A stretch of 64,000 bases of DNA. Origin: Linderina pennispora (Eukaryota > Kickxellomycota > Kickxellomycetes > Kickxellales > Kickxellaceae). Position numbers and translations under genes: made by a program. Of this stretch, positions 40,980-52,200 are shown in pieces. The notes under the pieces are model-generated. The model was given only the letters and a program-made list of their open reading frames with translations. It did not search any database and was not told the DNA's origin. The stretch spans positions 558,001-622,000 of the forward strand of contig NW_024468255.1 of the NCBI RefSeq assembly GCF_002104995.1. The letters run 5' to 3'. The stretch's first letter is position 1. The number at the start of each line of letters is the position of its first letter.

Positions 40980-42021
40980 GGCGATAGAAAACGTGCTATC
41001 TGCGATTCTGTGGGATAAGCGTAAATAGTATGCAGTCTGTAGCTGGATAAGAAAAAAGAAGAGGTAAAGTAGCGCGCGATGTCAAATTAAAAAAACGAAA
41101 CGGTACATTTACAGAAGGCGCTGTATATAAAGCTAAGGAGCGAAAAAAAAAAATTAGGAGCGCGCAGGACCAACCGCTGAATTGTGGAGTGTTTGTGTCC
41201 AGCGCTTATCCCACAAAAGCTCAAAAAATAGACGCGCTGGACTTCTCAATGTTTTTTCCTAAACAAGCGAGCTGCTCGCGCTGGAAGATGATCGGAAACC
41301 CCCGGGTCCGTCCTGTCTGAGCACGTCTCCCCGATCATCAGGCACACCCGAGTCCAATATGCATTGCCATGAGAGTTGCTCTTTCCATACACCTGACCTG
41401 CGCCCTGCTTGCATGGTACTCAGATTCAGACTTGGAAGGCTGTGTGCCGCTTTTTTCCGTCTCTTCGGTCCAGAGCAAATGCGTTGTTCCTTGTGCCCCA
41501 ATGAATCAATGCTGAGTAACAAAATAGCAGTGACACAGGCTGAGACAAAACCGTGCTACATATACAGGCTACTATGTACAGTCACCACCATATCCATGTC
41601 AACTGAGGCCCGGCTCCGTATGAAATATATCCCACGGTACGTGTCTTGGCATCCGGTGTACAGACTTTGGAGCAGGACCTTTGTCCCTGTCCCTTTAGGC
41701 TGTAGATCCCTCGCTGGAAGCACCTCTCTGCACGGCCATCAAGGTAGTGGAAAACGACTTTGGAAGCCGAGCATGTCTAATTTTTTTCCTGTTGCCTGCA
41801 GAGAGAGCGGCAAGATGCCAAAGGAAAAACAGTTGAGATGCCAATGGCTTGTTATTGCTTTTGTTCGCCCTTCTTGTCGGAGCCTCTTTCTTTTCTGCTC
41901 CCTATCATTTCCCACCTTTTCCCCGACACAAATTGGCTGCAGGTATTGCCCTGGGCAAGAGCACTCTTCATCACATACACTCTAAAAGGAAACGCGCAGC
42001 GAAGGAAGAAGAAGAAAAAGT
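40980..42021. promoter_or_regulatory. Divergent promoter region with a 13-bp inverted motif pair
   Basis: 1042 bases between two divergent start codons. TGTGGGATAAGCG occurs on the plus strand at 41009-41021 and on the minus strand at 41203-41215, a perfect inverted pair. The first copy starts 30 bases upstream of the PACT-protein ATG. A 208-codon plus frame at 41359-41985 has no recognisable features and is not called. Confidence 0.5.
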
Positions 42022-45000
42022 ATGCAGCCGAAGCTGGAATTCACCAGGCCCGGGCGCAGTGCTGCAGCACCGAGACCAGTAGCAGCGTACAGCCAGCAGC
42101 AGCAGCAGCAACAACGGCGGAGGCGGCAGTCAGTCGACATCATAGCGGGCGCGGTAGAGCCTGAGGCGCGGCCGGTCAGCCGGCAGAGCTCCTCGTCGGA
42201 GGACGAAATCGAGTCGATGAAGCGCAGCATGGCAGTGAACCTGACGACGCTAGAGAAGCAGCGGCGGGCCAAGGCAAACCGGCCATCGCCGGTGACAGAC
42301 AACGCAACAGCGCCGCCGACGCACCTAAAGACCGGCCGCAACGACCCCCGGGCAGCATCGCAGATGGCGGGCGGGCAGCGGACACAGTGGCAGCACGATG
42401 CCAGCAGTAGCGTCGGCGGGGCACGGCGTGCGCGCAAAGAGCTGATACAGCAGGCGATGGAGCTGTCGCCGCCGGTCCCGCAGGTGCCATCGTTCATCCA
42501 GCGCCAATGGCCAAAGGACAGCAATGTGTATCCGCGCGAGCACCAGCCGTATTTCTATACCAGCAGCCCACATGATCCGGCGACCACTGCCCAGCACCCC
42601 ATGACAGCGGCTCCGGGCGCTGCGGTTTATCCGCCGCTGCCTGACTCCCCATACCACGTCACGCACGCACAGTGGGCTGCGACCAGCGGTGCGTTGTCTG
42701 CGTCGCCGCCTGTGGCTCCGTACCAGGCATTCCAGGCGGCCTACCCCGAGTACAGCGGCCCAGCACCACACTATACGATGGCGCCTGAGATTGTTTATGA
42801 CCGGCCAGGCAACCCAGCAGGCCAGTATTCGCTAGACCCGAGCGAGCGCGCGGAGACAGCGGCCTCGTCGGACTCGTTTGCGGTCAGCCCATATCACTAT
42901 GAGCGCCAGACGTACCAGCACTATCAGCAGCAAGCACACCAGCCCCAGCAGCATGTTGGGTCGCCAGTGCACCTGGCGCCTATGCTATACGCTGGCTCCT
43001 CTGGGTCGCCGACAGACCATGGCCGCGTAGAAGTTAGTGCGGTTAGCCAGCAACCAATGTATCTGCCGCATATGGCATACTCTGGTTCGGCTGGGTCACC
43101 GCTGGAGCAGACACATATACACGCTAGCGGTGGAAGCCAGCAGCAGCAACCGCTAATGTACAAGGCACCAATGGTTTATGCTGGCTCGCCGACAATGGAA
43201 CAGGGCCGTTTGAACGGCAGCGTTACGAGTCAGCAGCCCGTGCACCTTGCGCCCATTGTTGAGCAGCCAAGCAATGTGCCCAGCGGAGTGAATCTCAAGG
43301 CGGAGAATGCAGCTGCACCAGCCGGCGCGGTGACTCTGGCTAACAATAGCAGTGCAAGCGTGCTGGCCAATGCATCTGACGGCGACTTGTTCCGACCAGC
43401 AGCCAATGGCACGCAGGCAGAAGCAGACTTGCCTGCGATTCCCACCGACAAGAAACAGCCGTTCCGGTTCCCTCTCGTCCAAGAGATGCAGGAGCAGCAG
43501 CGGCGGCGGCAGCAGCAGCAGCGCGGTGTTCAGGATGCACCATCAATGCCGGCCAATGCCAATGTTGGAGGTCACGAGCCGGCTAGGGGTCCTGGAGAGG
43601 CGCCGTCGAGTATAGTGACAACCAACGGCGGTATTGCTATCCAGGAGCTGTTGAATTCGCCGACAGAAGCGGAGGCACTTCACCAGTTCATTGAGAAAGA
43701 GAATGAGCGGCACCGGCGGGATAGCGACGCTGTGCGGCCACCGCTGCCGCCAATCCCACCAATGATGGCTCCTATTCAGCACGACAGCAGCCCTGGGTCG
43801 CGCAGCAGCTACCACAGCGCTGGCCACTCCATGTGGCAGCCTGGCCGTGCCGAGACTGTGTACCAGGACTTTGCAACTGCCCACCAGAGCCTAAGCTCCA
43901 TGGACGGCGGGCTGGGAGCGGCTCTTGGGTATTCAATGGACACACATATGGCGAAGATACCAGAGCTGCCAACAGCCCGTGCACCGCTGTCGACGATTCC
44001 GTCATCCAGTGATATCCCGGCCGTGCCTGTGGCGGAGCGAACCCAGCTTGTGCATACCAACGAGGTTCAGCAGCCGAAGCATTCGAAAGAATTCGGCTTT
44101 GATTATTACAAACACCGGCGTGTACTGGACAGTGCCATCGCACAGCGTGGCGACGATAGTTCGGAGGCATCTGTCATCGGCGAACATGATGAGGATAAAG
44201 CGACGCCGATGGATGATGCGCTCGACTACGACCGCTGGAACGCACAGCTCATGGAATCCCAGATAGCGGCGACAACAGCAGGGACGGCTCAGCAAAAGTC
44301 GGTTGGGCTGGGAGTGTCGCCCGATGCGGTGTTTGAGATGGAGCGGCCAGGACGCAAAGGCACAGTTGAGTCTCTGGATAATGTGCTTGAGTACTATCGC
44401 AACCGGCCATATGAGTCGATTGTCGAAGAAAGCGAATCTGACGAGCAGCGCAAGGCGCCGTTCCCAATGCTCGCACCCAGCAACCACCGGCCACTGCTAA
44501 ACTCTAGCAAATACCCGATGCGCAATGAGCCGACCAGCCCCGCATACCACCGCACGTCGTTTTCGTCGCCTGTGCACAAGCCCGATACGCCGCCGCTGGT
44601 GCGTGTGCCTGAGCTGGTCAAGGTCATCGAAAAGCACACGTCCAGGCAAGCAGCAGCGGCTTCTGCGGCTGTTTCTGTTGCTACACAGGCTGGGTCGCCG
44701 CCAATATCGTCCACCGACCGTGCGGCTGTGGCTGAGTCGACACAGGAGTACCAGCCTACGCCTATCGCCAAGAGCCCGCAGGCAGGTGTGCCGTTAGCCG
44801 AGAGTGAACGGCCTGTGGATACTGGTGCTTTATCACCTGGTCGCTGGGCAGAAAGTACTGGCAGTCAAGCCAAAGATCCGTATGCGATACTGGAGCAGTT
44901 GGGGGACCCTGAAGACGACCTGTTGCTGCCGCCAACAGCAGCATCACCTGTGTCCCCCGAGCAGGAGCCGCAGTTTCCGTCGCAGCCGCACATGACGCAG

Positions 45001-46968
45001 CACCAGTTGCCCCCAGACTCAGTCGACAGCCAGATCATGGACGACTACGTGCAGATGGAATCCATTGAGGAGTTTGGGATTCCGTTTGATTCGGATGCCG
45101 GCGAGCAGTTCACCGACTACGGATATACGAGCACCACCAGCTCAGACAGCTTTGGTGAGCCCGTAGCGCACAGCGCCAGTATGCTGGGCGGCGGTGTGAT
45201 CCGTGAGCACTATGAGGTCGACCGGCTGGCAGAAGCACTGGCAAACACGCACTTGATGTCTCAAGCGGCCCTTGGTGAGAGCTCTGATGAGGAGACAGAC
45301 CGCTTGGTTGCTGGCAGGCCAGAAGAGTCTCAGGGCCACAAGACAGCCAGTGACCAGCTTGAACGCGGGGGCGATGCTGGATCGATGAACAAGAAGCCGA
45401 GCTCGGCGCGCACAAACACATCGACGCTGACAGCATCGTCCTCCGGCGACAATGGGCCTGCACAACACGCTGGCGGAACAGCTACAGCGCAGACAACCAA
45501 TGTAAACACTGTTGTGGCTGGCACTGCGGGGGGCACTGCGGCGGTGGCTGTGGCGGCAGCAGCAGCAGCGGCAGGTAATCTGCCGTTTGATATCATGGAG
45601 CTGACGAGCGAGCTTGAGCTGATGGTGGGGCGTGACCAGGAGGACTACATGAGCGATCCTCTCTCGCCATCGTCGGTGGATCTCGGTGTGCTGCAGGCGC
45701 TAGGACGGGCGGTGCATCAGCAGGTTCTGCTGCACCAGCAGCACCAGATGAACCGGCGCAAGAGCAACATGCAGATTAACACTGCGCCACTGCAGCTGGC
45801 AGAGCAGCAGCAGCAGCAGGTCAGTCCAGAGCTCGATGACATGGTGCAGTACGATCAACAGCTGCAGGCTATGGCCAAGGAGGTGTCGCAGTACTGCGAC
45901 GAGTCGGGGCTTCGGCAGGTGTTCCCGTTGTCGGCGAAGTGGTTCAGCTGGCTGGCAAAGTACCCGCACCGGATCCTGCCATGGCGCAAGTACCATGACG
46001 AAGACGACGACATTAACGACAGCGAAGACGACGACAACAGCGACTGCAGCTCAGAGTCGAGTTTTGGCATCCTGCCGCCAACACAGGCATGGCCGCTGCC
46101 GCCAACAGACATTCTGAGCAAGGCACGGATTCCGATGTCGGCACGGCGGCCTTTGCTGGCGCGCAATGTGATCGCGTCGCAGCGGCAGCTGCCTGCGGGA
46201 ATCGAAGCGCACTGGCAGTACTACTCTGTGATCAACCAGATAGTGACGGTGGCGAGCGGCATCCACCGGCAGCTGCAGGGAGAGCGGGACCACACGTTTG
46301 TGGTGCACCAGCTGGCGGCACTGTACCAGTTCCTGGGCGGCGAGTTCAGCAAGTTCAAGAAGCGCATCGAGAAGGTGTTTGACGCAGCGAAGCAGATGCT
46401 GGACTTGCAGCCAGTGCGGCTCGATGGCCCGCGGCGGCAGGCGGACGGGCGGCTGGTTGGGGAGCCGGTTCGGCTGCTGGATCCGGACTGCGCGCAGGTG
46501 ATTGCGAAGATGATGCAGGACATAATTGTCGAGGCACTGTACTCCAAGTGGGAGATTCCGGGCGAGCCCCTGGCGACCAATACACCCCCGACAGCGGCAG
46601 GGCGCGGCAAGGCGCATGGGCTGGGGATTGACGGCACGCAATACGTGGTGGCGACCCTCAAGGGCCTGCCGACACGGCCAATTGTGCGGTACCTGGCGCG
46701 CGAGCTAAAGGCGGTGAATACGGCGGAGCGGCGGCGGCGTGGACGCAACATGTCGCGCAACCCGAGCCTCGGGCACCTGCGGTTCCAGCAGCAGGCGGTG
46801 CAGCAGCAGGCGATGCAGCATCCGATGCCGCCTCTGCCGCCAAACGACAAGGGCAGTGGCAGTGCAGGGCACAGAGGCGATACGCCGGCCAGGGGGCCGA
46901 AGGCTACCATAGAGCCTGGTGCGGCGGCGGTGCTGTCAACCGTGGTCAGTGCGCCCGAGGAGCATTAA
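42022..46968 (+). CDS. Large Q/S/P-rich protein with unknown C-terminal domain
   Basis: 1648 residues in one frame, unrecognised. The N-terminus has poly-Gln followed by basic RRRRQS. Residues about 314-417 hold three degenerate units of roughly 30 residues built on P-(x)-(H/Y)-L-(x)-P-M-(x)-Y-(A/S)-G-S-(x)-G-S-P and ending in SQQ. More than 1000 residues are low-complexity, with acidic patches and an Ala run near 1180. The last 350 residues look folded: LRQVFPLSAKWFSWLAKYP, a long acidic insert, then HWQYYSVINQIVTVASGI, HQLAALYQFLGGEFSKFK and MMQDIIVEALYSKWEIPG, mostly helical. A short conserved-looking FDYYKHRRVLD is at about 690. It may be a cell-polarity or cytoskeletal scaffold given its divergent PACT-protein neighbour, but this is speculation. 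Confidence 0.7.
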   Translation: MQPKLEFTRPGRSAAAPRPVAAYSQQQQQQQRRRRQSVDIIAGAVEPEARPVSRQSSSSEDEIESMKRSMAVNLTTLEKQRRAKANRPSPVTDNATAPPTHLKTGRNDPRAASQMAGGQRTQWQHDASSSVGGARRARKELIQQAMELSPPVPQVPSFIQRQWPKDSNVYPREHQPYFYTSSPHDPATTAQHPMTAAPGAAVYPPLPDSPYHVTHAQWAATSGALSASPPVAPYQAFQAAYPEYSGPAPHYTMAPEIVYDRPGNPAGQYSLDPSERAETAASSDSFAVSPYHYERQTYQHYQQQAHQPQQHVGSPVHLAPMLYAGSSGSPTDHGRVEVSAVSQQPMYLPHMAYSGSAGSPLEQTHIHASGGSQQQQPLMYKAPMVYAGSPTMEQGRLNGSVTSQQPVHLAPIVEQPSNVPSGVNLKAENAAAPAGAVTLANNSSASVLANASDGDLFRPAANGTQAEADLPAIPTDKKQPFRFPLVQEMQEQQRRRQQQQRGVQDAPSMPANANVGGHEPARGPGEAPSSIVTTNGGIAIQELLNSPTEAEALHQFIEKENERHRRDSDAVRPPLPPIPPMMAPIQHDSSPGSRSSYHSAGHSMWQPGRAETVYQDFATAHQSLSSMDGGLGAALGYSMDTHMAKIPELPTARAPLSTIPSSSDIPAVPVAERTQLVHTNEVQQPKHSKEFGFDYYKHRRVLDSAIAQRGDDSSEASVIGEHDEDKATPMDDALDYDRWNAQLMESQIAATTAGTAQQKSVGLGVSPDAVFEMERPGRKGTVESLDNVLEYYRNRPYESIVEESESDEQRKAPFPMLAPSNHRPLLNSSKYPMRNEPTSPAYHRTSFSSPVHKPDTPPLVRVPELVKVIEKHTSRQAAAASAAVSVATQAGSPPISSTDRAAVAESTQEYQPTPIAKSPQAGVPLAESERPVDTGALSPGRWAESTGSQAKDPYAILEQLGDPEDDLLLPPTAASPVSPEQEPQFPSQPHMTQHQLPPDSVDSQIMDDYVQMESIEEFGIPFDSDAGEQFTDYGYTSTTSSDSFGEPVAHSASMLGGGVIREHYEVDRLAEALANTHLMSQAALGESSDEETDRLVAGRPEESQGHKTASDQLERGGDAGSMNKKPSSARTNTSTLTASSSGDNGPAQHAGGTATAQTTNVNTVVAGTAGGTAAVAVAAAAAAAGNLPFDIMELTSELELMVGRDQEDYMSDPLSPSSVDLGVLQALGRAVHQQVLLHQQHQMNRRKSNMQINTAPLQLAEQQQQQVSPELDDMVQYDQQLQAMAKEVSQYCDESGLRQVFPLSAKWFSWLAKYPHRILPWRKYHDEDDDINDSEDDDNSDCSSESSFGILPPTQAWPLPPTDILSKARIPMSARRPLLARNVIASQRQLPAGIEAHWQYYSVINQIVTVASGIHRQLQGERDHTFVVHQLAALYQFLGGEFSKFKKRIEKVFDAAKQMLDLQPVRLDGPRRQADGRLVGEPVRLLDPDCAQVIAKMMQDIIVEALYSKWEIPGEPLATNTPPTAAGRGKAHGLGIDGTQYVVATLKGLPTRPIVRYLARELKAVNTAERRRRGRNMSRNPSLGHLRFQQQAVQQQAMQHPMPPLPPNDKGSGSAGHRGDTPARGPKATIEPGAAAVLSTVVSAPEEH

Positions 46969-47024
46969 GAGCCAACTTTGTTCCAGTTTAATGAATATGT
47001 ATTGGATTTACTAGAGAATGGCAA

Positions 47025-47177
47025 CTAGGCCATGGGCGAGAGAATGCGCGCAAGAGGCGGCTTCGGGTTGCTGGCCCGGTAGCCAATGTAGAGGATCAGC
47101 GGAATGTAGCCCCAGTGGACGAGAGTCTTGCCGATGGCGGTGCCGCGGACGATAGCCTCCTTGACAGTGTCGTTCAT
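47025..47177 (-). CDS. TOM7: TOM complex small subunit Tom7
   Basis: 50 residues. It begins MNDTVKEAIVRGTAIGKTL, then has the family core HWGYIPLILYIGY (residues 21-33, the outer-membrane helix with its Gly/Pro kink), then RASNPKPPLARILSPMA. This matches Tom7, which modulates assembly of the mitochondrial protein-import channel. The size and the short Lys/Arg-containing N-terminus facing the cytosol fit. It lies head-to-head with MDM35 across 205 bases and ends 56 bases after the stop of the gene at 42022 on the other strand. Confidence 0.9.
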   Translation of the reverse strand: MNDTVKEAIVRGTAIGKTLVHWGYIPLILYIGYRASNPKPPLARILSPMA

Positions 47178-47619
<442 letters not shown>

Positions 47620-47654
47620 AAAAAAACCTTTATGTATTTAAATAAACGCCATTC

Positions 47655-48983
47655 TTAGTCGCCGTGGGCCTGGGCGCGGCGCGCACCAATGTTCTCGACG
47701 ACATTGCCGAGCCGCGGCAGCTGCACGTAAGCGTCGACGCCGTAGCCGGGCAGCGAATGCACATTGACATTGCCTCCCCAGTACTTGGCGTAGACGCGGG
47801 ACATGGGCAGGCCAAAGCCAAAGCTCACCAGCGGCGACAAGGAGCTGGCCTCGGCGGGCTTGGCCTCCATGCGCTGGATTGCGTGGAAGTTATGCAGGCG
47901 CTTTGCCTTCACCGGCTGCGTGAACGACCAGATATACGGCAATACGTCCGGGTCGATGCCGCCGCTCTGGTCCGACACGCGGATCATGATGTCGGCGTGG
48001 CTCGAGCAGATGGTGACCCTGATCGGCGGGAACAGCGGGCCGGAGGCTGCTCCGTCCACCGCCGATTCGTCAAGACGCTCCGAGAACCGGCGGATCACAT
48101 GGTCCATCGAGTTCTTCAGCAGCTCGTGCATGATGTAGCTGAAGTGCTCCGGAATGCACATGAACATGGCGTCGGTGTGGCCCTCGACAAGCACCTGTGG
48201 GGCAGCGCCCGGCGGCAGATTGTGCGCTTCCTCGAGCAACTCCGCCACGCGCAATGCCGAGTCGTTGATGATCTGGATGGCCGAGCAGTCGGCGCGCACA
48301 ATGCCGATCCGCTGGGTCGCGAACCCCGCCGGCGCCTGGTTCAGCTGGTCAAAAGACTCGTCCACGCTCAGCCCCAGGTGGCTGCGCAGGTCCTCGTCGA
48401 ACTGCTGCGACAGCGCAATATGCTGCTCGGCCAGGGTGCGCCGCGAAATCCGCGACACCAGCATCTGCGACATGAACCGATCGATCTCGTCGGGCGCCAC
48501 CAGCCCGGCACACTCGGACACGCCCATACCCAGCTGCGGGATCACCTGCGAGTGCTCCAGCAGATTCCGCCGCACCGCGTCGCAGAACCGCCGGTTATCC
48601 TGCAGCGTCTTCACCACAGGCAGCTTCCGGAACTCATCGAACGCCCGCCAGTACAGGTCGTAGACGGTCTTCAGGTGCGGATTTGTGCCCGCTATGTACG
48701 GAAGGTACTGGAAGTCGCTGATCCGGTGCGCCAGGCGCACTGGCAGCTCCCCGCGCACGTAGTTGGCCGAGGCTATCAGCTTGTCTTCGGTCAGCTGCCG
48801 CCCAAACAGAACCAGCTGCCGCAACGTCACCTTCTTGGGCTCCTGCGCCGTGTACCGGTCCAGAATCCGGTTCTCGTAGAATTTTTGCTGCAGGTTGCGG
48901 CCCGACCGCACCGTTACGTATCGCCGCACCTGCGAGAGGAGCTGGCAGGAGATTAGGGTATGCGCTGTTTGCCGTGGAAGCAT
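47655..48983 (-). CDS. Mitochondrial 2-oxoacid dehydrogenase kinase (BCKDK/PDK family)
   Basis: 442 residues. A basic mitochondrial presequence (LLSQVRRYVTVRSGRN) precedes the four-helix B domain with GELPVRLAHRISDFQYLP. The C-terminal GHKL ATPase domain shows N-box HELLKNSMDH (about 291-300), G1 box DQSGGI (about 340) and G2 box GFGLPMSRVYAKYWGG (about 390-405). These kinases phosphorylate and switch off the E1 subunit of pyruvate or branched-chain 2-oxoacid dehydrogenase in the matrix. The spacing after PVRLAHRI looks closer to branched-chain kinase and fungal Pkp1-type members than to animal PDKs, but the substrate cannot be settled by eye. It is convergent with MDM35. Confidence 0.88.
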   Translation of the reverse strand: MLPRQTAHTLISCQLLSQVRRYVTVRSGRNLQQKFYENRILDRYTAQEPKKVTLRQLVLFGRQLTEDKLIASANYVRGELPVRLAHRISDFQYLPYIAGTNPHLKTVYDLYWRAFDEFRKLPVVKTLQDNRRFCDAVRRNLLEHSQVIPQLGMGVSECAGLVAPDEIDRFMSQMLVSRISRRTLAEQHIALSQQFDEDLRSHLGLSVDESFDQLNQAPAGFATQRIGIVRADCSAIQIINDSALRVAELLEEAHNLPPGAAPQVLVEGHTDAMFMCIPEHFSYIMHELLKNSMDHVIRRFSERLDESAVDGAASGPLFPPIRVTICSSHADIMIRVSDQSGGIDPDVLPYIWSFTQPVKAKRLHNFHAIQRMEAKPAEASSLSPLVSFGFGLPMSRVYAKYWGGNVNVHSLPGYGVDAYVQLPRLGNVVENIGARRAQAHGD

Positions 48984-49280
48984 CCGGGAGAGGAGGGTTT
49001 TGGTATGGATACTATTACAAGAGTATAGGAAAAAGAATTGGATAAGGAGTGAGAGCTGGAGGAGGGGAGGAATGGATGGTGTGATGACTCAGGAGATGTT
49101 CGGGCGCGCAGTGTCTGGCCCCCCCTTTATAGACCCGGTGACAATTGGGCGAATGGAAAGCGGCGAGTCCGGCAAAAGCGCGTGTCGGAGGTATGTTTTG
49201 TCTGAGATAACGATCCATCGATAACGCAGGCCGTATATTGGAATCACATGACCGGGGCTCAGGAGACAAGCGCCCCGTGC

Positions 49281-52200
49281 TCACGCAAAGTCCCCCCGCA
49301 CATGGCTCCACACCTGCGCCAGCGCAATAGTCGGACGGCTGACAAGGAAGTTCTGGTTGACCGCGCGGAACTCGTCGCCGTAGACCAGCACACCCACACG
49401 CAGCGTCTCCTCCTCCTCCAGCGTAAACGGGGCAATCCGCCGCAGGCAAAAGTCCTTGACGGCATTGGGCGGGGCTCGGCGCGCGCGCAGATTGTTCATG
49501 CGGTTGCGCAGCTGCGATGCAGTCTTGCAGGGCAGCAGATGCACACGCAGCGACGCAATGTCGTCGAAGCCAAACAGCCGCAGGCCCATCAAGAGCAATG
49601 CATCCTCGGCCTGCATGAAGTGGATGCGGTTCTTGGGCTTCCGCACCGCAACAATTCGCGGCGTCAGCGGCTCGCGGAACCCCATGCCGCGCACCAGCAT
49701 CCCCAGCACCGCATGCATCGCCGGCGGCAAGCCCAGCGGCTCGGTCGCCACTGCGAGCCACTCGAGCCGCGGCACCCCGCCAGCGTCCTGCACGAACACG
49801 CGACGGCGCGTCCGCGGCACCTTGTGCAGATCACGCGCGAACCCCCGCAGCTGCGTCCGCAGCGCCTCCCGCAGCGCTCGCATGTCGGCCGGCGGCTCGG
49901 CGCGGCGCGGCGCACTGGGCACTGGCTGGGCACCGGCCGACGGCAAAAGCACCGGCAATCCCCCAGGTTGCCTGAGCGGCAGTGCAGCCAGGCGCTGCTG
50001 GGTCGGACGGTCGTTGCGCGGCGGATCGTCGGCGGCTCGGCGCTTCCCGTGGCCCACGGCGTCCAGCAGACGCGGCACCACACACTCCAGCGCCATGGCC
50101 GACCGGAAGGCGGCCACTGGCGTACATGCACACGTGGGCGAGAAGTCCATGCGCGCGCCGAACGACCGCACGACGGCGGTACCGGGCACTTCGCGCGTCA
50201 GCTGGGCCGCGCGGTGGATCTCGTCGACCGCCTCATACAGTCCAGGCACGGCAGCGGTGATGCCCGGGATGGCAAAGAACGACGCTGGGTTGGGCGCCGG
50301 CTGGCCGGATTCGGTGACGCCAGCATGGCCGGTGCGGGCGCGACGGCGTTCGGCGGACTCGATCAGCGCGCTGAACCGGTGCAGGCCGCCGCTCAGCATG
50401 GCGTCGGGTGCCTCGCGGGTGCCCAGCGAGTGGCGCAATGCCAGGCAGTCCAGCTGGCGCTTCCAGTGCCGGGCGCGCGCATCATGCGGGCCACTCTCGG
50501 CACACGCCAGCAGAAATGCCTGCGTCACCAGCTGGAAGTTCTGTGCCTGCTGGTCGCGCAGCTGCGCCATCTGCTCGGCTGTGAACAGATACTCGCTGTT
50601 GTCTGCCTGCAGCGACTCCTCCTGCACGTCGATCGACTCGCCGTCCTGCAGCGCGTCCTGGTACAGCCCGTCTACCTCCGTTCCTACCCCTGCCTCGCCG
50701 GTGCCGCCGTCCATCTCCACCGCCGATGCCGCTGCCAGCGCCCGCACAATCGACGCCGACGCCGACTTCTTCTTGCGCTTGCGCGGCGTCTTGGCCGACC
50801 CCCCGCGCTTGGCCGCCGCGTTCAAGTCCAGCAGGCTGGCCACTGGGTTCATCAGCTGCCGCGACGCCAGGAACGACTCCGACTGGCCGGTCTTGCTCGG
50901 CGTCTTTGCTGCTGCTGCCTTTTGTGGCTTTGGCGTTGGCGTTGGCATGTCTAGCAGCTGCTGCAGGAACGGATCCGCCAGCAGCGGCTGCCCTCCTCCG
51001 CCGCCTGCTGCATCCGCTTTGCCCCACATCACCTCGCCGTCCTTAGCCTCGCCAGCTCTGCCGACCTTTGGCGTGCCTGCAAATAGACTGGCCATGTCGT
51101 CGTCGTCCTCATCGTCGTCTTCGTCGTCTTCGTCGTCTTCGTCATTCAGAACGAAATCGTCGTCGTTGGCGTCATCCTCATCACCGTTACCCATTTCCAC
51201 TATTTTGCTCTGCTGCGCATCTCCCTGCCCCGGTTGCGAGGCCAAATTGCTCGTGCCTCCCAGTGCCATCGTCGCAGGTATCGCCGCCGTGCTGTCAAAC
51301 AGCCCAGCCCAATCTGCGCCTGCACTGTCCACGCCCGCCATAGATATGCCGCCAGCACTGCTACTGCCTGGCGCTGTGCTAGTCAGCAAAAGATCGCTCT
51401 GGTCGTTGGTCAGGCTCTGCAGAAACTGCAGATACACGTCCATATCCTGGTCTATGGTACTCATGTCTAGCGGCCCTGCAGACTGGCCAGCAGCCGGAGC
51501 CATGCTTTCCTTGGCTGTCACTACCGGCATTGTCGCCGATGTAGTGATCGGGATCCCAAGTAAATCCGCCAGCGGCTGCGGCTGCTGCTCCGACACAGCC
51601 AGTACCATACTGGTCGGGGTCGCCGATGTGGATGCCGACTGACCTCTACCCGAATATTTTCGCACAGCCTTTGCTGCCTGCGAATTCGGATTCGACATAG
51701 CCTGCACTACATCGGCCACCAGCTGGCAGTACACAGGCATCTCCCACCGCCTGGTCAAGTCAATGTTCGCCAGCTCCCCCGGCACTCCGTCTCCCTGTGG
51801 CCGCAGCGCATCCTCGGGCGAACTCAACGCAACCTCCATTTCAGGCGACGACTCGCCATGCACCACCAACTGCTTGGTCGCCTCCTCCAGCGGCAATTCA
51901 GCAATGTCCGACAGCTGCCGCGACCCACCGCGCGCGGCCAGGAACGGTGGCGACGACATCAGCAAATCCCCTGGCGTGTCGCTTGCCCGCGGAGTGTTGG
52001 CTGCACTGGGCGTCGGCGGATTGTCGACAAATTCCAGAATCTCCTCCCCCAGATGCCCATACATCACCGCCCACCGCCGCTGGCACTGCCGCGCTGTCCT
52101 TGCCACGCCCTCGCCGCTCACACACTGCGCAATTGCCTCCCAGTCATCGTCGCCGAAATCTGCCGGGTCTCGCGCCGGTCCGTTGCCGCTCCACCGCTGC

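Noticed and set aside
41359-41985. 208-codon plus frame in the divergent promoter at 41-42 kb
   Set aside because: No domain, signal or coding-like conservation visible; it overlaps the expected 5' UTR of the gene at 42022. RNA-seq could revive it.
47664-48956. 430-codon open frame on the plus strand, fully antisense to the dehydrogenase kinase
   Set aside because: Arg/His/Leu-rich composition typical of the reverse complement of a GC-rich gene; no domain, while the minus strand encodes a clear GHKL kinase.
49248-51642. Two long plus-strand frames (568 and 728 codons) antisense to the GON4L-like gene
   Set aside because: Shadow frames created by strong third-position GC bias; composition is Ser/Arg/Ala-rich without any recognisable motif.
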